In this document: positions 24,307 to 34,211 of the stretch, piece by piece
Numbering within the stretch: the stretch's first letter is position 1
How the letters are laid out: every line of letters begins with the position of its first letter
From: Mucilaginibacter inviolabilis
GTDB taxonomy: Bacteria; Bacteroidota; Bacteroidia; Sphingobacteriales; Sphingobacteriaceae
DNA: 64,000 nucleotides
Direction: 5' to 3'
Assembly: GCF_011089895.1 (NCBI RefSeq)
Contig: NZ_JAANAT010000001.1
Location: 744,001-808,000, forward strand
Notes under the pieces: generated by a model
Seen by the model: the letters and a program-made list of their open reading frames with translations, nothing else
Databases searched by the model: none
Told to the model about the DNA's origin: nothing
Program-made: the position numbers and the translations under genes

Positions 24307-24323
24307 CTGTTACTCATTAACAG
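24307..24323. promoter_or_regulatory. operator-like palindrome upstream of the adaptor gene
   Basis: CTGTTA-CTCAT-TAACAG repeats the spacing of the palindrome at 23480-23498 (CTGTTAA-N5-TTAACAG) and lies between tetR and the adaptor gene. Confidence 0.5.
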
Positions 24324-24483
24324 CATTAAGAAGCTTAAAACTGTTAAAACAAGCACAGCTTATCAGGAGTGTTAGCTGCAACAACAAGATCATATACACA
24401 TGAACATAACTCAATCAACATATATGCAGACCGCAAGGTCATTTCAATCTCTATCATTTATCATCATCAAAAATTAATTATTT

Positions 24484-25626
24484 ATGAAAAGTTTCATTTT
24501 AGCGCTTTTAGCACTTTCATTATATGGTTGCTCTTCAAAGCCTCAAACACAACAGGCTCCGCCGCCACCATCTTTACCCGTAGCCGCTGTTACGGCAGGC
24601 ACACAAACTACTTACCAGGAATATCCTGCATCAATAGAAGGTATTGTTAATGTAGAGATACGTCCGCAGGTAAGCGGAACTTTAGATAAAGTTTTTGTTG
24701 ACGAAGGTGCTTTTGTAAGCGCTGGTCAACCAATCTTTAAAATTAACGAGCAGCCTTATCGTGCAGCATTAAATAACGCAATTGCTGCTTTACATGCTGC
24801 CGAAGCAACTCAACTCAATTCACAACTGGAAATTGATAAGTTAACTCCATTAGTTGAAAACAAAGTAGTTTCTGACTATCAGTTAAAAACAGCTAAAGCA
24901 ACCAATCAGGTTTCTAAAGCAAATATTGAACAGGCAAAGGCAAACATTGCAACTGCTCAGATCAATTTGGGTTATACTTTAATCAAAGCTCCGGTAAGTG
25001 GTTATATCGGTCGTTTACTTAAAAAACAAGGAAGTTTAGTTACACCAGCAGATGTTGATGCACTTACTCAACTATCAGATGTACACGACGTACGTGCTTA
25101 TTTCTCATTAGGCGAAAAGGATTTTATCAACTTTAAAGAACAATATCCTGGTCAAACCTTAAGTGAGAAATTAAAACAATTACCATCAGTATCATTACTA
25201 TTGGCAGACGGCACTGAATATGCCAAACAAGGTAAAATAGATATGATCGATGGTCAGTTTGATAAAAACACCGGTGCCATTACCGTACGTGCAAGTTTTG
25301 CTAACCCACAAGGTTTAATACGTTCAGGTAACACTGGTAAAGTTCGCTTAAGCCTGGAACATAAAGATGCTTTAATTATACCTGAATCAGCTACTGTTGA
25401 TATGCAGGATAAAGTATTTGTATTTACCGTAGGTGATAGCAGCAAAGTGAAAAAAGCAGCTATTACTATTGTTGGTAAAAACGGCGACAATTATCTGGTT
25501 AAAGACGGCGTAAAAGTAGGCGACCAGATCGTGTTAAGCGGTGTTGATAAATTACAAGAGGGTATGGTAATCCAACCTCAAAAAGCTACAGGTAAAGTAG
25601 CTGACGCCGCTGTAACAAAAAAATAA
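24484..25626 (+). CDS. RND efflux periplasmic adaptor lipoprotein (AcrA/MexA type)
   Basis: The 380-residue product has a lipoprotein signal peptide with lipobox LYGC. Barrel-sandwich/lipoyl halves surround a coiled-coil hairpin: VEIRPQVSGTLDKVFVDEGAFV before it and LIKAPVSGYIGRLLKKQGSLV after it. Beta-barrel and membrane-proximal domains follow. It links the inner-membrane pump to the outer-membrane channel. It is followed by 24 bases and then the pump gene. Operators matching those of the TetR gene lie upstream. The exported compounds cannot be predicted. Confidence 0.95.
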   Translation: MKSFILALLALSLYGCSSKPQTQQAPPPPSLPVAAVTAGTQTTYQEYPASIEGIVNVEIRPQVSGTLDKVFVDEGAFVSAGQPIFKINEQPYRAALNNAIAALHAAEATQLNSQLEIDKLTPLVENKVVSDYQLKTAKATNQVSKANIEQAKANIATAQINLGYTLIKAPVSGYIGRLLKKQGSLVTPADVDALTQLSDVHDVRAYFSLGEKDFINFKEQYPGQTLSEKLKQLPSVSLLLADGTEYAKQGKIDMIDGQFDKNTGAITVRASFANPQGLIRSGNTGKVRLSLEHKDALIIPESATVDMQDKVFVFTVGDSSKVKKAAITIVGKNGDNYLVKDGVKVGDQIVLSGVDKLQEGMVIQPQKATGKVADAAVTKK

Positions 25627-25650
25627 TACATACACTTAAACTTTAAAGTC

Positions 25651-28600
25651 ATGTTTCAGAAATTTATAGAAAGACCAGTACTATCAACAGTTATCTCCAT
25701 ATTATTGGTGATAGTTGGTGTACTTGGTTTAACAAAACTGCCCTTAGAGCGGTTCCCAAATATCGCGCCTCCGTCGGTATTGGTATCTGCTGTATACCCG
25801 GGCGCTAATGCCGAGACTATTTTACGTTCCGTGACTCCGTCATTGGAAGAGGCTATCAATGGTGTGGAAAACATGACCTACATGACCTCCACAGCCAGTA
25901 ATGACGGTACACTGGGTATCACAGTTTACTTTCAACAAGGTACCAACCCCGATCAGGCGGCTGTGAACGTTCAAAACCGTGTTTCGCAAGCAACAAGCCA
26001 GTTACCGGCAGAGGTTGTACAATATGGTATAACCACTACCAAACAGCAAAATAGCTTTATTGGAGCTATGGGTATTTACTCAGAAGATCCAAAAAAATAT
26101 GATGCGACCTTTGTAAATAACTATGCGCAGATCAATATTATCCCTGAGATTAAACGTATCCCAGGTGTAGGTTCTGCCAGTGTATTTGGTGGTATTAAGG
26201 ATTACTCCATGCGTGTTTGGTTAAATCCAACTCAATTGGCTACTTACAAAATCACGCCTGCCGAAGTAATGGCCGCTATACAGGACAAAAACCTGGAGGC
26301 TGCGCCTGGTAGATTAGGTGAGCGTAGCAATGAAGCATTTGAATATGTAATTAAATATAAAGGTAAACTTACCACTCCAGAAGAATATCAGAATATTGCT
26401 ATCCGTGCAAATGCAGATGGTTCTGTGTTGCGTTTAAAAGATGTAGCGCGTGTTGAACTGGGCGCTTATAGCTATAGCAGTGTAAACCGCTTAAACGGAT
26501 ACGAAGGTATTACTATTGGTATTATACAATTGTCTGGTTCAAACGCCAACGAAATCCAGATTGCCATTGATAAGTTGATGGTGAAATTATCAAAGGATTT
26601 CCCGGTAGGTATCAAATACAATCAGTTTTATCGTACCAAAACCGATCTTGATGAGTCAATTGACCAGGTGGAGCATACATTAGTGGAAGCATTTATCCTG
26701 GTATTTATCGTGGTATTTATATTCCTGCAAGATTTCAGGTCTACATTAATCCCGGCCATAGCGGTTCCGGTGGCCATTATTGGTACTTTCTTCTTCATGA
26801 ACTTATTTGGTTTCTCTGTTAATTTGTTAACCTTGTTCGCGCTTGTGTTGGCCATCGGTATTGTGGTGGATGACGCGATTGTGGTGGTGGAAGCGGTGCA
26901 TGCCAAAATGGAGGATAATCCAAAGCTTACCCCAAAAGAGGCGACTACCGAGGCCATGCACGAAATTAGCGGTGCCATTATATCTATTACATTGGTTATG
27001 GCGGCGGTGTTTTTACCGGTTAGTTTCATGACAGGTTCAACAGGTATATTCTACAGGCAGTTTGCATTAACAATGTCTATAGCCATCATTATTTCGGCTG
27101 TTAACGCTTTAACTTTAAGTCCAGCCCTGGCTGCTTTATTTTTAAAGAATAAGCATACTGCCGATGGTCATGAGGCGCCTAAAAAAGGCTTTGTTGAGAA
27201 ATTTTACGCTGGCTTTAACGGTGGGTTTAATTATATGACCACCAGGTACGTTGGGGCCTTAAAGATCCTTATTCGTAATAAATGGATCAGTATGATTGGG
27301 CTGGCAATAATAGTTGTTGCTACGGTTTACTTGGTAAACAGAACAAAAACAGGCTTTATTCCAACTGAGGATCAGGGTTTCGTGGCTATCGCGGTTTCAA
27401 CACCATCCGGAACTTCATTAGCCAATACCAGTAAAATAATCAATCAGGCCGAAAAAGAGCTGAGAGCTTTACCATCAGCAAGATTTGTGATGGCATTGTC
27501 TGGCTTTAACTTTTTAACGCTATCAAACAGCCCATCAGCAGGTCAGATCTTCCTGTTGTTAAAACCTAATAAAGATAGGGGTGCCGTTAAGAATATTGAT
27601 GATATACAAAATATAATAAGAGGTAAATTAGGCGCCATACCAAGCGGTACCTTCTTCGTGTTCAGCTTTCCAACTGTTCCCGGATTTAGTAACGTAGAAG
27701 CTTTGGACGTACAGCTTCAGGATAGAACCAATGGCCGATTGGATAAATTTAGCGGCGTAGCCAATAACTTTATCGGCAAGCTAATGGCAAAACCAGCAGT
27801 TGCTTATGCCTTTACTTCCTATAAAGCCAATTACCCTCAATTACAATTAGAGGTTAATGATGAAAAGGCTAATCAATTAGGGGTAAGTGTCAGAGACATT
27901 CTGTCAACTATGCAGGCTTACTTTGGTACTGCGCAAGCATCGGACTTTAACCGCTTTGGTAAATACTACCGTGTGATTGTTCAGGCCGATATTGCCGACA
28001 GAACCGACCCTGCATCTATCGATCGTGTATTTGTTAAAAACAAAGCAGGAGAAACTGTGCCAATTAATACTTTGGTTAAACTAACCCGTGTTTATGGTTC
28101 AGAAACTGCTTCACGTTACAACTTGTTTAACTCTATAGAGGTTCAGGCCATTCCTAAACCAGGCTACAGTTCTGGTGATGCGATTAAGGCTATTGAAGAA
28201 ACAGCTAAAGAAGAATTGCCAAATGGTTTTGCTTATGAATTCTCAGGCCAAACACGTGAGGAAATTTCTTCAGGTGGACAGTCGGCAGTAATATTTATGC
28301 TTTGTTTGATATTTGTATATTTCTTATTATCAGCACAGTATGAAAGTTACATCCTGCCATTAGCGGTAATACTTTCTATCCCTACAGGTATATTTGGTGT
28401 ATTTGTGGTATTAGGTTTAACAGGTATTGAAAACAACATCTATGTACAGGTAGCCCTGATCATGCTCATCGGTTTGTTGGCCAAGAACGCCATCCTTATT
28501 GTGGAATATGCGGTACAGCGACGAAGAGCAGGCCATACCCTGGTTGAATCGGCTATTGAGGCAGCCAGATTAAGGATAAGACCGATCATCATGACATCAC

Positions 28601-28848
28601 TTGCTTTCGTGTTCGGTTTGTTCCCGATGAGTATTGCTACAGGTCCGTCTGCACAAGGTAACCACTCTATAAGTATTGGTGCAGCAGGTGGTATGCTTTC
28701 AGGAGTAATCCTGGGTTTATTCATCATACCGGTACTGTTTGTGATATTCCAATACTTACAGGAAAAAGTTTCAGGAGCACCTAAAGCACCAGTAAATAAC
28801 GGTGGTAAAGATGTTCATGTAACAGACTTTGAACTGGCTAAAAATTAA
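25651..28848 (+). CDS. RND efflux inner-membrane transporter (AcrB/MexB, HAE1 type)
   Basis: The 1065-residue protein opens with FIERPVLSTVISILLVIVG, the usual HAE1-family first helix. It contains two repeats, each with membrane helices and a large periplasmic loop. The proton-relay pair Asp407-Asp408 lies in GIVVDDAIVVVE, at the same numbers as in E. coli AcrB. It would use proton-motive force to expel hydrophobic toxic compounds as a trimer. Length and motif spacing are normal, and no interruption is seen. It is the middle gene of the adaptor-pump-channel operon. Confidence 0.97.
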   Translation: MFQKFIERPVLSTVISILLVIVGVLGLTKLPLERFPNIAPPSVLVSAVYPGANAETILRSVTPSLEEAINGVENMTYMTSTASNDGTLGITVYFQQGTNPDQAAVNVQNRVSQATSQLPAEVVQYGITTTKQQNSFIGAMGIYSEDPKKYDATFVNNYAQINIIPEIKRIPGVGSASVFGGIKDYSMRVWLNPTQLATYKITPAEVMAAIQDKNLEAAPGRLGERSNEAFEYVIKYKGKLTTPEEYQNIAIRANADGSVLRLKDVARVELGAYSYSSVNRLNGYEGITIGIIQLSGSNANEIQIAIDKLMVKLSKDFPVGIKYNQFYRTKTDLDESIDQVEHTLVEAFILVFIVVFIFLQDFRSTLIPAIAVPVAIIGTFFFMNLFGFSVNLLTLFALVLAIGIVVDDAIVVVEAVHAKMEDNPKLTPKEATTEAMHEISGAIISITLVMAAVFLPVSFMTGSTGIFYRQFALTMSIAIIISAVNALTLSPALAALFLKNKHTADGHEAPKKGFVEKFYAGFNGGFNYMTTRYVGALKILIRNKWISMIGLAIIVVATVYLVNRTKTGFIPTEDQGFVAIAVSTPSGTSLANTSKIINQAEKELRALPSARFVMALSGFNFLTLSNSPSAGQIFLLLKPNKDRGAVKNIDDIQNIIRGKLGAIPSGTFFVFSFPTVPGFSNVEALDVQLQDRTNGRLDKFSGVANNFIGKLMAKPAVAYAFTSYKANYPQLQLEVNDEKANQLGVSVRDILSTMQAYFGTAQASDFNRFGKYYRVIVQADIADRTDPASIDRVFVKNKAGETVPINTLVKLTRVYGSETASRYNLFNSIEVQAIPKPGYSSGDAIKAIEETAKEELPNGFAYEFSGQTREEISSGGQSAVIFMLCLIFVYFLLSAQYESYILPLAVILSIPTGIFGVFVVLGLTGIENNIYVQVALIMLIGLLAKNAILIVEYAVQRRRAGHTLVESAIEAARLRIRPIIMTSLAFVFGLFPMSIATGPSAQGNHSISIGAAGGMLSGVILGLFIIPVLFVIFQYLQEKVSGAPKAPVNNGGKDVHVTDFELAKN

Positions 28849-28866
28849 TTTGAGTATATGTCAATG

Positions 28867-28953
28867 GTGAGTATCAGGTATCAATAATTTAAAAAAGTTG
28901 TATTTGAGATTGTTAATCAATCTTGATACTTGATACTCACTACTTGATACTGA
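28867..28953. repeat. intergenic inverted repeat, TTGATACTTGATACTCAC type (copy 2)
   Basis: Left arm 28867-28884 and right arm 28923-28940 are complementary at 17 of 18 positions, with a second ACTACTTGATACT directly after the right arm. The element is related to 2811-2895 in both sequence words and location just after a stop codon. It sits inside the efflux operon. Confidence 0.55.
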
Positions 28954-28985
28954 AAAATGAAAATCACTAATTCAATAATTAATCG

Positions 28986-30404
28986 ATGAAACCATATATA
29001 AAACCATACGCCTTACTAATACTGGCGGTTGCTTTCATAAGCGCCTGTAAAGTATCAAAGGATGTGGCTACCCCAAAAGCAGAGCTGCCTGCTAATTTCA
29101 GAAACGCAGCCAACACCAGCGATACCAGCAGCGTTGCTGATATTCAATGGAAAAGCTTTTTTACCGATGTTACATTGCAAAAACTGATTGATAGCGCTAT
29201 CGCTAAAAACTACGATATGCAGATCGCTGTTAAAAACATCGAGGCATCACAGTTATTGTTTAAACAGGTAAAATGGAACTATGTTCCTCAGCTGGATTTA
29301 AATGTAACAGCTAATACTAACAGACCATCTGACAATAGTTTAAACGGTTTAAGTACAAAGTCCTTCCTGCGTACTAGCCATGTGGAAGATTACAACGCTA
29401 ACCTGGCGCTGACTTGGGAGGCCGATATCTGGGGAAAGATCCGCAATCAAAGCAGATCAGCCCTGGCATCATACTTGCAAACAGCTGAAGCTAAAAAATT
29501 ACTCCAGACTAATATTGTAGCCAGCGTATCACAAGGCTATTATAACTTGCTGATGCTGGATGATCAGTTGGCTATCGCACAAAAGAATGTAAAACTTAAT
29601 GACAGCACTTTGCGCATTATCCGTTTACAATTTGATGCGGGCCAAACTACCCTGTTAGCGGTACAACAGGCAGAAGCGCAACGTTTGTCTGCTGCTCAAT
29701 TAGTTCCGGGATTTGAACAGAATATTGCAATACAGGAGAATGCCATAAAAATATTAACCGGTTCACTTCCTGATAGGATTGAACGCACTGTTCGTTTAGA
29801 AGATGTAGCTATACCTGATAACTTGTCAGCCGGTGTACCATCTATTGTGGTAAGCCGTAGGCCGGATGTGAAAAGTGCGGAATTGGCCTTAACTATTGCC
29901 AATGCAAACGTAGGTATTGCACAAGCCAACATGTATCCATCGTTAACTATTACCGGTAGCGGTGGTTTGAATACCTTTAAAGCAAGCAACTGGTTTACTA
30001 TCCCCGGTTCTTTGTTTGGTACCGTAGCGGGTGCGGTGGCTCAGCCATTGTTTCAGCACAGGCAGTTAAAAACCCAGTACAAAGTTGCATTGGTTGATCG
30101 CGAAAAGACTGTTTTACAGTTCAGACAATCTGTTTTAAACGCTGTTGGTGAAGTATCCGATGCTTTGGTAAAAATCGAAAAGCTGAAAACACAGCAGGCC
30201 ATTATTGCTGACCGTGTGAGTACTTTACAAAAAGCTACCAGCAACGCTAATTTATTATTCAGAAACGGCCAGGCTACTTATTTAGAGGTGATCACTGCTC
30301 AAAGCAATGTATTGCAAAGCGAGCTTGATCTGGCAACCGTTCAAAATGCACGCTTAAACGCTGTATCAGATCTGTACCGCTCAGTAGGCGGCGGCTGGAA
30401 ATAA
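28986..30404 (+). CDS. RND efflux outer-membrane channel (OprM/TolC family lipoprotein)
   Basis: The 472-residue product has a lipoprotein signal peptide with ISAC lipobox and two repeats of the outer-membrane efflux protein fold. Long helices rich in Ala/Gln/Asn (AQKNVKLNDSTLRIIRLQFD) and the repeat-typical SRRPDVKSAELAL and AQSNVLQSELDLATVQNAR are visible. It would trimerise to form the exit duct for the pump encoded upstream. The gap from the pump gene is 137 bases and holds a repeat element, so expression may be partly uncoupled, but no terminator is obvious. Confidence 0.95.
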   Translation: MKPYIKPYALLILAVAFISACKVSKDVATPKAELPANFRNAANTSDTSSVADIQWKSFFTDVTLQKLIDSAIAKNYDMQIAVKNIEASQLLFKQVKWNYVPQLDLNVTANTNRPSDNSLNGLSTKSFLRTSHVEDYNANLALTWEADIWGKIRNQSRSALASYLQTAEAKKLLQTNIVASVSQGYYNLLMLDDQLAIAQKNVKLNDSTLRIIRLQFDAGQTTLLAVQQAEAQRLSAAQLVPGFEQNIAIQENAIKILTGSLPDRIERTVRLEDVAIPDNLSAGVPSIVVSRRPDVKSAELALTIANANVGIAQANMYPSLTITGSGGLNTFKASNWFTIPGSLFGTVAGAVAQPLFQHRQLKTQYKVALVDREKTVLQFRQSVLNAVGEVSDALVKIEKLKTQQAIIADRVSTLQKATSNANLLFRNGQATYLEVITAQSNVLQSELDLATVQNARLNAVSDLYRSVGGGWK

Positions 30405-30430
30405 AAATAACCCCACCCCATATATATGCA

Positions 30431-30465
30431 AAGAGGCGCTGTTATATAACAGCGCCTCTTTTTTA
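30431..30465. terminator. perfect 30-base palindromic terminator between convergent genes
   Basis: AAGAGGCGCTGTTAT at 30431-30445 is exactly complementary to 30446-30460, and TTTT follows. On the opposite strand the stem is not followed by a long T run, so it mainly ends the efflux operon, but it may act both ways. Confidence 0.88.
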
Positions 30466-30480
30466 TTTTAAAGCGGTTGT

Positions 30481-31650
30481 TTATAAGCCGGATACATTGA
30501 AATGCGTATAGCTTGTAAATCCTAAAAAGGTGTTGTCATTAGGGACTCCATTTGGTGGATTGATCTCTCTTAATGATTTTAGATTGGCCGTATTATATTG
30601 ATTGTAAGCAACCTCTGTTCCCGGAAATACTGGACTATTAACGGTACAATAATTACAACCGGTAGATTGATTGTAAGCTCGCCTCATAAAATCGTATCCC
30701 GCGCTAATCCTGCTTGAATTGGCTGTCCAGATGGAACCATCGCCTTGAATTTCGGCAATCTGAGCAGCGTATGCCAGCGCAGTTAAGGTATATTGATAGT
30801 GCACACAATCTTGTCTGTCGCACAATTCAGGCAATGTACCGTCGCTTTGTATAACTATGGGCAGATAGTTTTTGATCATATCTTCGCCATTCTGAAAAAC
30901 AGTAGCGCTGTTCAGAAACACACCGATAGCCATTTTTGCATACCCTGCCGAAGTGTCCCAATTATTATTATACGAGGTTGGTGTGTTGTTGATGTAGTTA
31001 TTTTTAACCAAATTTAGGAAACTACTGAATTGGTTAATATCGGCAGCAGACCAACCTGCACCTACGCCATTAACTTTATAATATCTGATGATTTCGGCAG
31101 CAGCAACAAAGCTCGGTGTTGTCCAGGAAGCTTCCAAATCTGGCTGATTAGGATTGGTTGATGAATCTTTTAAGCCATAACCTTGAAAATTGTACGCCCA
31201 GCCATTCAGGATAGCTATAGTTTGCTGTGCATAGCTGGCTGTACCCGTTTTTGCCCAACGCAAAGCCGTTGCATAAGCTAATTCGGCATCTTTACGAATC
31301 TGATCTTTGGACGGAGTTGTAGCTCCGTTTGATCCTACCACCACTGTTGATGGAAATGAGGTAGGGTAAGAGTGGCTGTTAATGTAGTCCAACACTTTTT
31401 GGTACGAAGCTGTGCGGGTTGCATCACCTCCATTTACCTGGCCGCCAACCAGGTCTAAGCTGGCTTGCGTGTTTAATACGCCGGGATGCACAAAGGTAGT
31501 TACTGCCGATGTAGACAGCTTTCCGGAATTAGCAGCATTGTCGGATGCTGCATTTTCCGGATTTGATGACTTTTTACATTGGTACAAAAATGTACTTCCG
31601 GCAACCATGCCGATGGCGATCAGCATGGAGCTGATTTTCTTGTTTTTCAT
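30481..31650 (-). CDS. alginate-lyase-family secreted lipoprotein (PL5/PL38-like)
   Basis: The 389-residue product has a signal peptide ending in FLYQCKK, a lipoprotein site, and a short Ser/Asn-rich linker. It then forms an alpha/alpha-toroid domain with NNNWDTSAGYAKMAIGVFL and CVHYQYTLTALAYAAQIAEIQG. These are the conserved Asn-Trp and His/Tyr segments of the alginate lyase superfamily (Pfam Alginate_lyase). The enzyme probably cleaves an acidic polysaccharide by beta-elimination at the cell surface or in the periplasm. Alginate versus glucuronan cannot be decided. It is not inside a visible SusCD locus. Confidence 0.72.
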   Translation of the reverse strand: MKNKKISSMLIAIGMVAGSTFLYQCKKSSNPENAASDNAANSGKLSTSAVTTFVHPGVLNTQASLDLVGGQVNGGDATRTASYQKVLDYINSHSYPTSFPSTVVVGSNGATTPSKDQIRKDAELAYATALRWAKTGTASYAQQTIAILNGWAYNFQGYGLKDSSTNPNQPDLEASWTTPSFVAAAEIIRYYKVNGVGAGWSAADINQFSSFLNLVKNNYINNTPTSYNNNWDTSAGYAKMAIGVFLNSATVFQNGEDMIKNYLPIVIQSDGTLPELCDRQDCVHYQYTLTALAYAAQIAEIQGDGSIWTANSSRISAGYDFMRRAYNQSTGCNYCTVNSPVFPGTEVAYNQYNTANLKSLREINPPNGVPNDNTFLGFTSYTHFNVSGL

Positions 31651-32112
31651 AATTTAAAATTTAGTATATGGTTTATTAAATGGTTTGCAAAAGCACATAA
31701 GAATCCTGTTCGGAAATTGCAGGGGCTCCGTTCAGTATTTTTATTAAAAAATTATTATTATCGGTAAATATTGGTGACTCAAATCTATATGATATATATG
31801 TTACAACAAGCTGTTGATGAGTGATTTATTTACGAAAACGTTTGCGTTTTAGCTATAAGAACATTGAATTTAAGGGTTGCTAAGTGTATCTGCAGGTATC
31901 AGGTTTAGGCTATAGTTAGTGTAATTATGGATAGAAAATATTATTAAATATGACTGAAAATATATAGGGTGAAGCTTCTTATAAGAATTGACAACTTAAT
32001 TGTATAAACTCAAATTGTACTGTCAATTTTAACTTATTGCAAATAAATTACCCTGAAATAGCCATATTTTTGCTATCATAGCAGCACCCGCATTGATTTG
32101 AACTTTTATTGA
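31651..32112. promoter_or_regulatory. divergent intergenic region with operator-like palindrome and promoter
   Basis: AAAACG-TTTG-CGTTTT at 31835-31850 is a perfect palindrome like those bound by LacI-family regulators. TATTTTTG at 32065-32072 fits the -7 box for the GH20 gene, with TTG at 32037-32039 rather far upstream. No coding sequence is visible. Confidence 0.4.
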
Positions 32113-33834
32113 ATGAAATTTAAACTATTAGCAGCACTTCTCTTATTTTCTGTTTGCGTAAAAGCCCAAAACTTAAACATTATCCCACAACCACAATCGG
32201 TTAATAAGGGGACTGGTCAATTTTACTTGAATAATCGTACTACTATTGGCGCTAATGATACCGCATTACTGGCTCTGGTTACTTATTTTCAGAAAGAAGT
32301 ATATAAAGCAAAAAATGTTGCTCTTGTACAAAATAGTACAGGCTCCGGAAGCATGGTTGACCTCGTATTAACTAATACATCATCAACAATAGGTGCTTAC
32401 ACTGTAAATATAGCTCCGGAGCATATCACTGTTTCTGCATCAAATAAAGAGGGTGTTTTTTATGGATTGATGTCGTTACTGCAGCTTATAAAAGATCAGC
32501 AGGTTGATAATGACAATAATTTATGTTTGCAAACTTGTAGAATAACTGATGCACCACGCTATCAGTGGCGTGGCCTCATGCTTGATGAATCAAGGCATTT
32601 TTTTGGCAAGCAAAAGGTAAAGCAACTGCTTGACTGGATGGCTTATTATAAATTGAATAAGTTTCACTGGCACCTAACTGATGTTCAAGGCTGGCGGATC
32701 GAGATCAAAAAATATCCTAAACTGGCAACCATAGGAGGTATAGGCAATTACAGCGATACATCTGCAGAGGCCAAATATTATACACAGGATGATATCCGCG
32801 AAATTGTAGCTTACGCAGCACAAAGGTTTATAACGGTAATACCAGAAATTGACATGCCGGGCCATGCCACGGCCGCGAATAAAGCTTATCCGGAATTTTC
32901 AGGTGGAAGTGTTGCCGGTTATCCCAACTTTACTTTCAACCCGGCCAATGAAAACACTTATCAATACCTGGCCGATATCATCAAAGAAACCAATTCATTA
33001 TTCCCGGCACACATGATCCACCTGGGAGGTGATGAAGTTGCTTATGGTGTTAAGGCCTGGTCGTTGGATACGGCTATTGCCCGTATGATGCAAAAAAAGA
33101 ATTTTGATGGTGTTAACCAGCTGGAGCAGTACTTTTTTAAACGGATGGCGGATACCGTTACCAGTCTGAACAGTAAAATACTGGCCTGGGATGAGGCTAC
33201 CGGTGGAAATTTACCTCCGGATAAAACAATTATTTTTTGGTGGCGGCAAAACCTTCCCGGCCAGTTGCATCTGGCGCTTCAGAAAAATTACCAGGTGGTG
33301 CTTTGCCCTCGTTTACCGCTTTATTTTGATTTTTTACAAGATACAGGACTTGTAGCCGGCAGAAACTGGAATGGAGTAGTTAACAGGGTAACCGATGTTT
33401 ATAATTTCCCCGACAGGCAAGTAGCAGCTGATGAATTAAATTCAAAACTTATTGTTGGCGTTCAAGCTAATATCTGGACAGAAAGAATAGAATCTGAAAA
33501 GCGTTTGGACTTTATGCTTTTCCCGCGCATAGCCGGGCTGGCCGAAGCGGCATGGACTTTACCAGAGCAGAAAAACGAGCTGGCTTTCACCGATAAATTA
33601 AAAGCCGACTTTAAAAATTACGATGCTGCCGGTGTTTACTATTATAACCCGTTTGAGCCATCTTCCCACCCGGAGGTTGTTGATTTTATACCTCGCTTTA
33701 AGGTGGTCAAAGCGCAATCATACGTTCGTCACACCTCAAAACGACGAGTGCACGGGAAATCGAATCATAAGAAACATGTAAGCGCCAAAAAGAGTCATAA
33801 AAACTCAAAAAAATCCCATAAAAAAAGGAAATAA
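32113..33834 (+). CDS. secreted GH20 beta-N-acetylhexosaminidase with Lys/His-rich tail
   Basis: The 573-residue enzyme has a signal peptide ending VCVKAQ, a small N-terminal GH20b domain, and the TIM-barrel catalytic domain starting with RYQWRGLMLDESRHFF. The catalytic pair Asp307-Glu308 lies in HLGGDEVAYGVKAW, where Glu is the acid/base and Asp assists the substrate N-acetyl group. It removes terminal GlcNAc or GalNAc from chitin fragments or glycans. The last 35 residues or so are extremely rich in Lys, His and Ser and are not part of the GH20 fold. They may bind an anionic surface. The stop codon lies within the terminator stem. Confidence 0.94.
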   Translation: MKFKLLAALLLFSVCVKAQNLNIIPQPQSVNKGTGQFYLNNRTTIGANDTALLALVTYFQKEVYKAKNVALVQNSTGSGSMVDLVLTNTSSTIGAYTVNIAPEHITVSASNKEGVFYGLMSLLQLIKDQQVDNDNNLCLQTCRITDAPRYQWRGLMLDESRHFFGKQKVKQLLDWMAYYKLNKFHWHLTDVQGWRIEIKKYPKLATIGGIGNYSDTSAEAKYYTQDDIREIVAYAAQRFITVIPEIDMPGHATAANKAYPEFSGGSVAGYPNFTFNPANENTYQYLADIIKETNSLFPAHMIHLGGDEVAYGVKAWSLDTAIARMMQKKNFDGVNQLEQYFFKRMADTVTSLNSKILAWDEATGGNLPPDKTIIFWWRQNLPGQLHLALQKNYQVVLCPRLPLYFDFLQDTGLVAGRNWNGVVNRVTDVYNFPDRQVAADELNSKLIVGVQANIWTERIESEKRLDFMLFPRIAGLAEAAWTLPEQKNELAFTDKLKADFKNYDAAGVYYYNPFEPSSHPEVVDFIPRFKVVKAQSYVRHTSKRRVHGKSNHKKHVSAKKSHKNSKKSHKKRK

Positions 33835-33857
33835 CCAATTGGTTATTTCCTTTTTTT
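33821..33857. terminator. bidirectional terminator overlapping the GH20 stop codon
   Basis: Bases 33821-33856 form a 36-base perfect palindrome with A6 at one end and T6 at the other, so it could terminate both the GH20 gene and the converging minus-strand gene. The GH20 TAA at 33832-33834 is inside the left arm. Confidence 0.88.
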
Positions 33858-33869
33858 ATCTTTTTAAAC

Positions 33870-34211
33870 CTATCTGTAAGTAGAAAGATGGGTTGTTTTT
33901 ATAGTAAGCATAAATGATTTACCTACACTTATTTTAACATTTTTATCAAGCAATAAAGCTTTTACAGCCTCGTCGGTTCTGATAGCTTCGTACAGATCAC
34001 GGGCTACTGGTGAGCCGCTGATGTTATTGGTCACCTTACCGTTTTCCATACTGATGTTAAAGGTATATCCTGTTTTGCTGCGGCCACCAGCCGATTCAAA
34101 ATCTGTTATATTCAATTTAAACTGCTGATCCTCATTCAGGCTCTTTTTCAAATGCAAACGAATAACCGGCATATACCTTTGCCAGGTAGCTAAAAACTTT
34201 CTTTCTTCCAT
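33870..34211 (-). CDS. conserved small protein of unknown function
   Basis: The 113-residue soluble protein (start ATG 34211) has no signal peptide or membrane span. It begins MEERKFLATWQRYMP and ends with a strand-rich basic segment. I do not recognise a family. The shared terminator immediately after its stop and the balanced composition support a real gene. It converges with GH20 and has no operon partner. Confidence 0.6.
   Translation of the reverse strand: MEERKFLATWQRYMPVIRLHLKKSLNEDQQFKLNITDFESAGGRSKTGYTFNISMENGKVTNNISGSPVARDLYEAIRTDEAVKALLLDKNVKISVGKSFMLTIKTTHLSTYR

Noticed and set aside
24369-24650. 93-codon plus-strand frame overlapping the adaptor gene start
   Set aside because: It overlaps the confident adaptor gene in another frame and has low-complexity composition.
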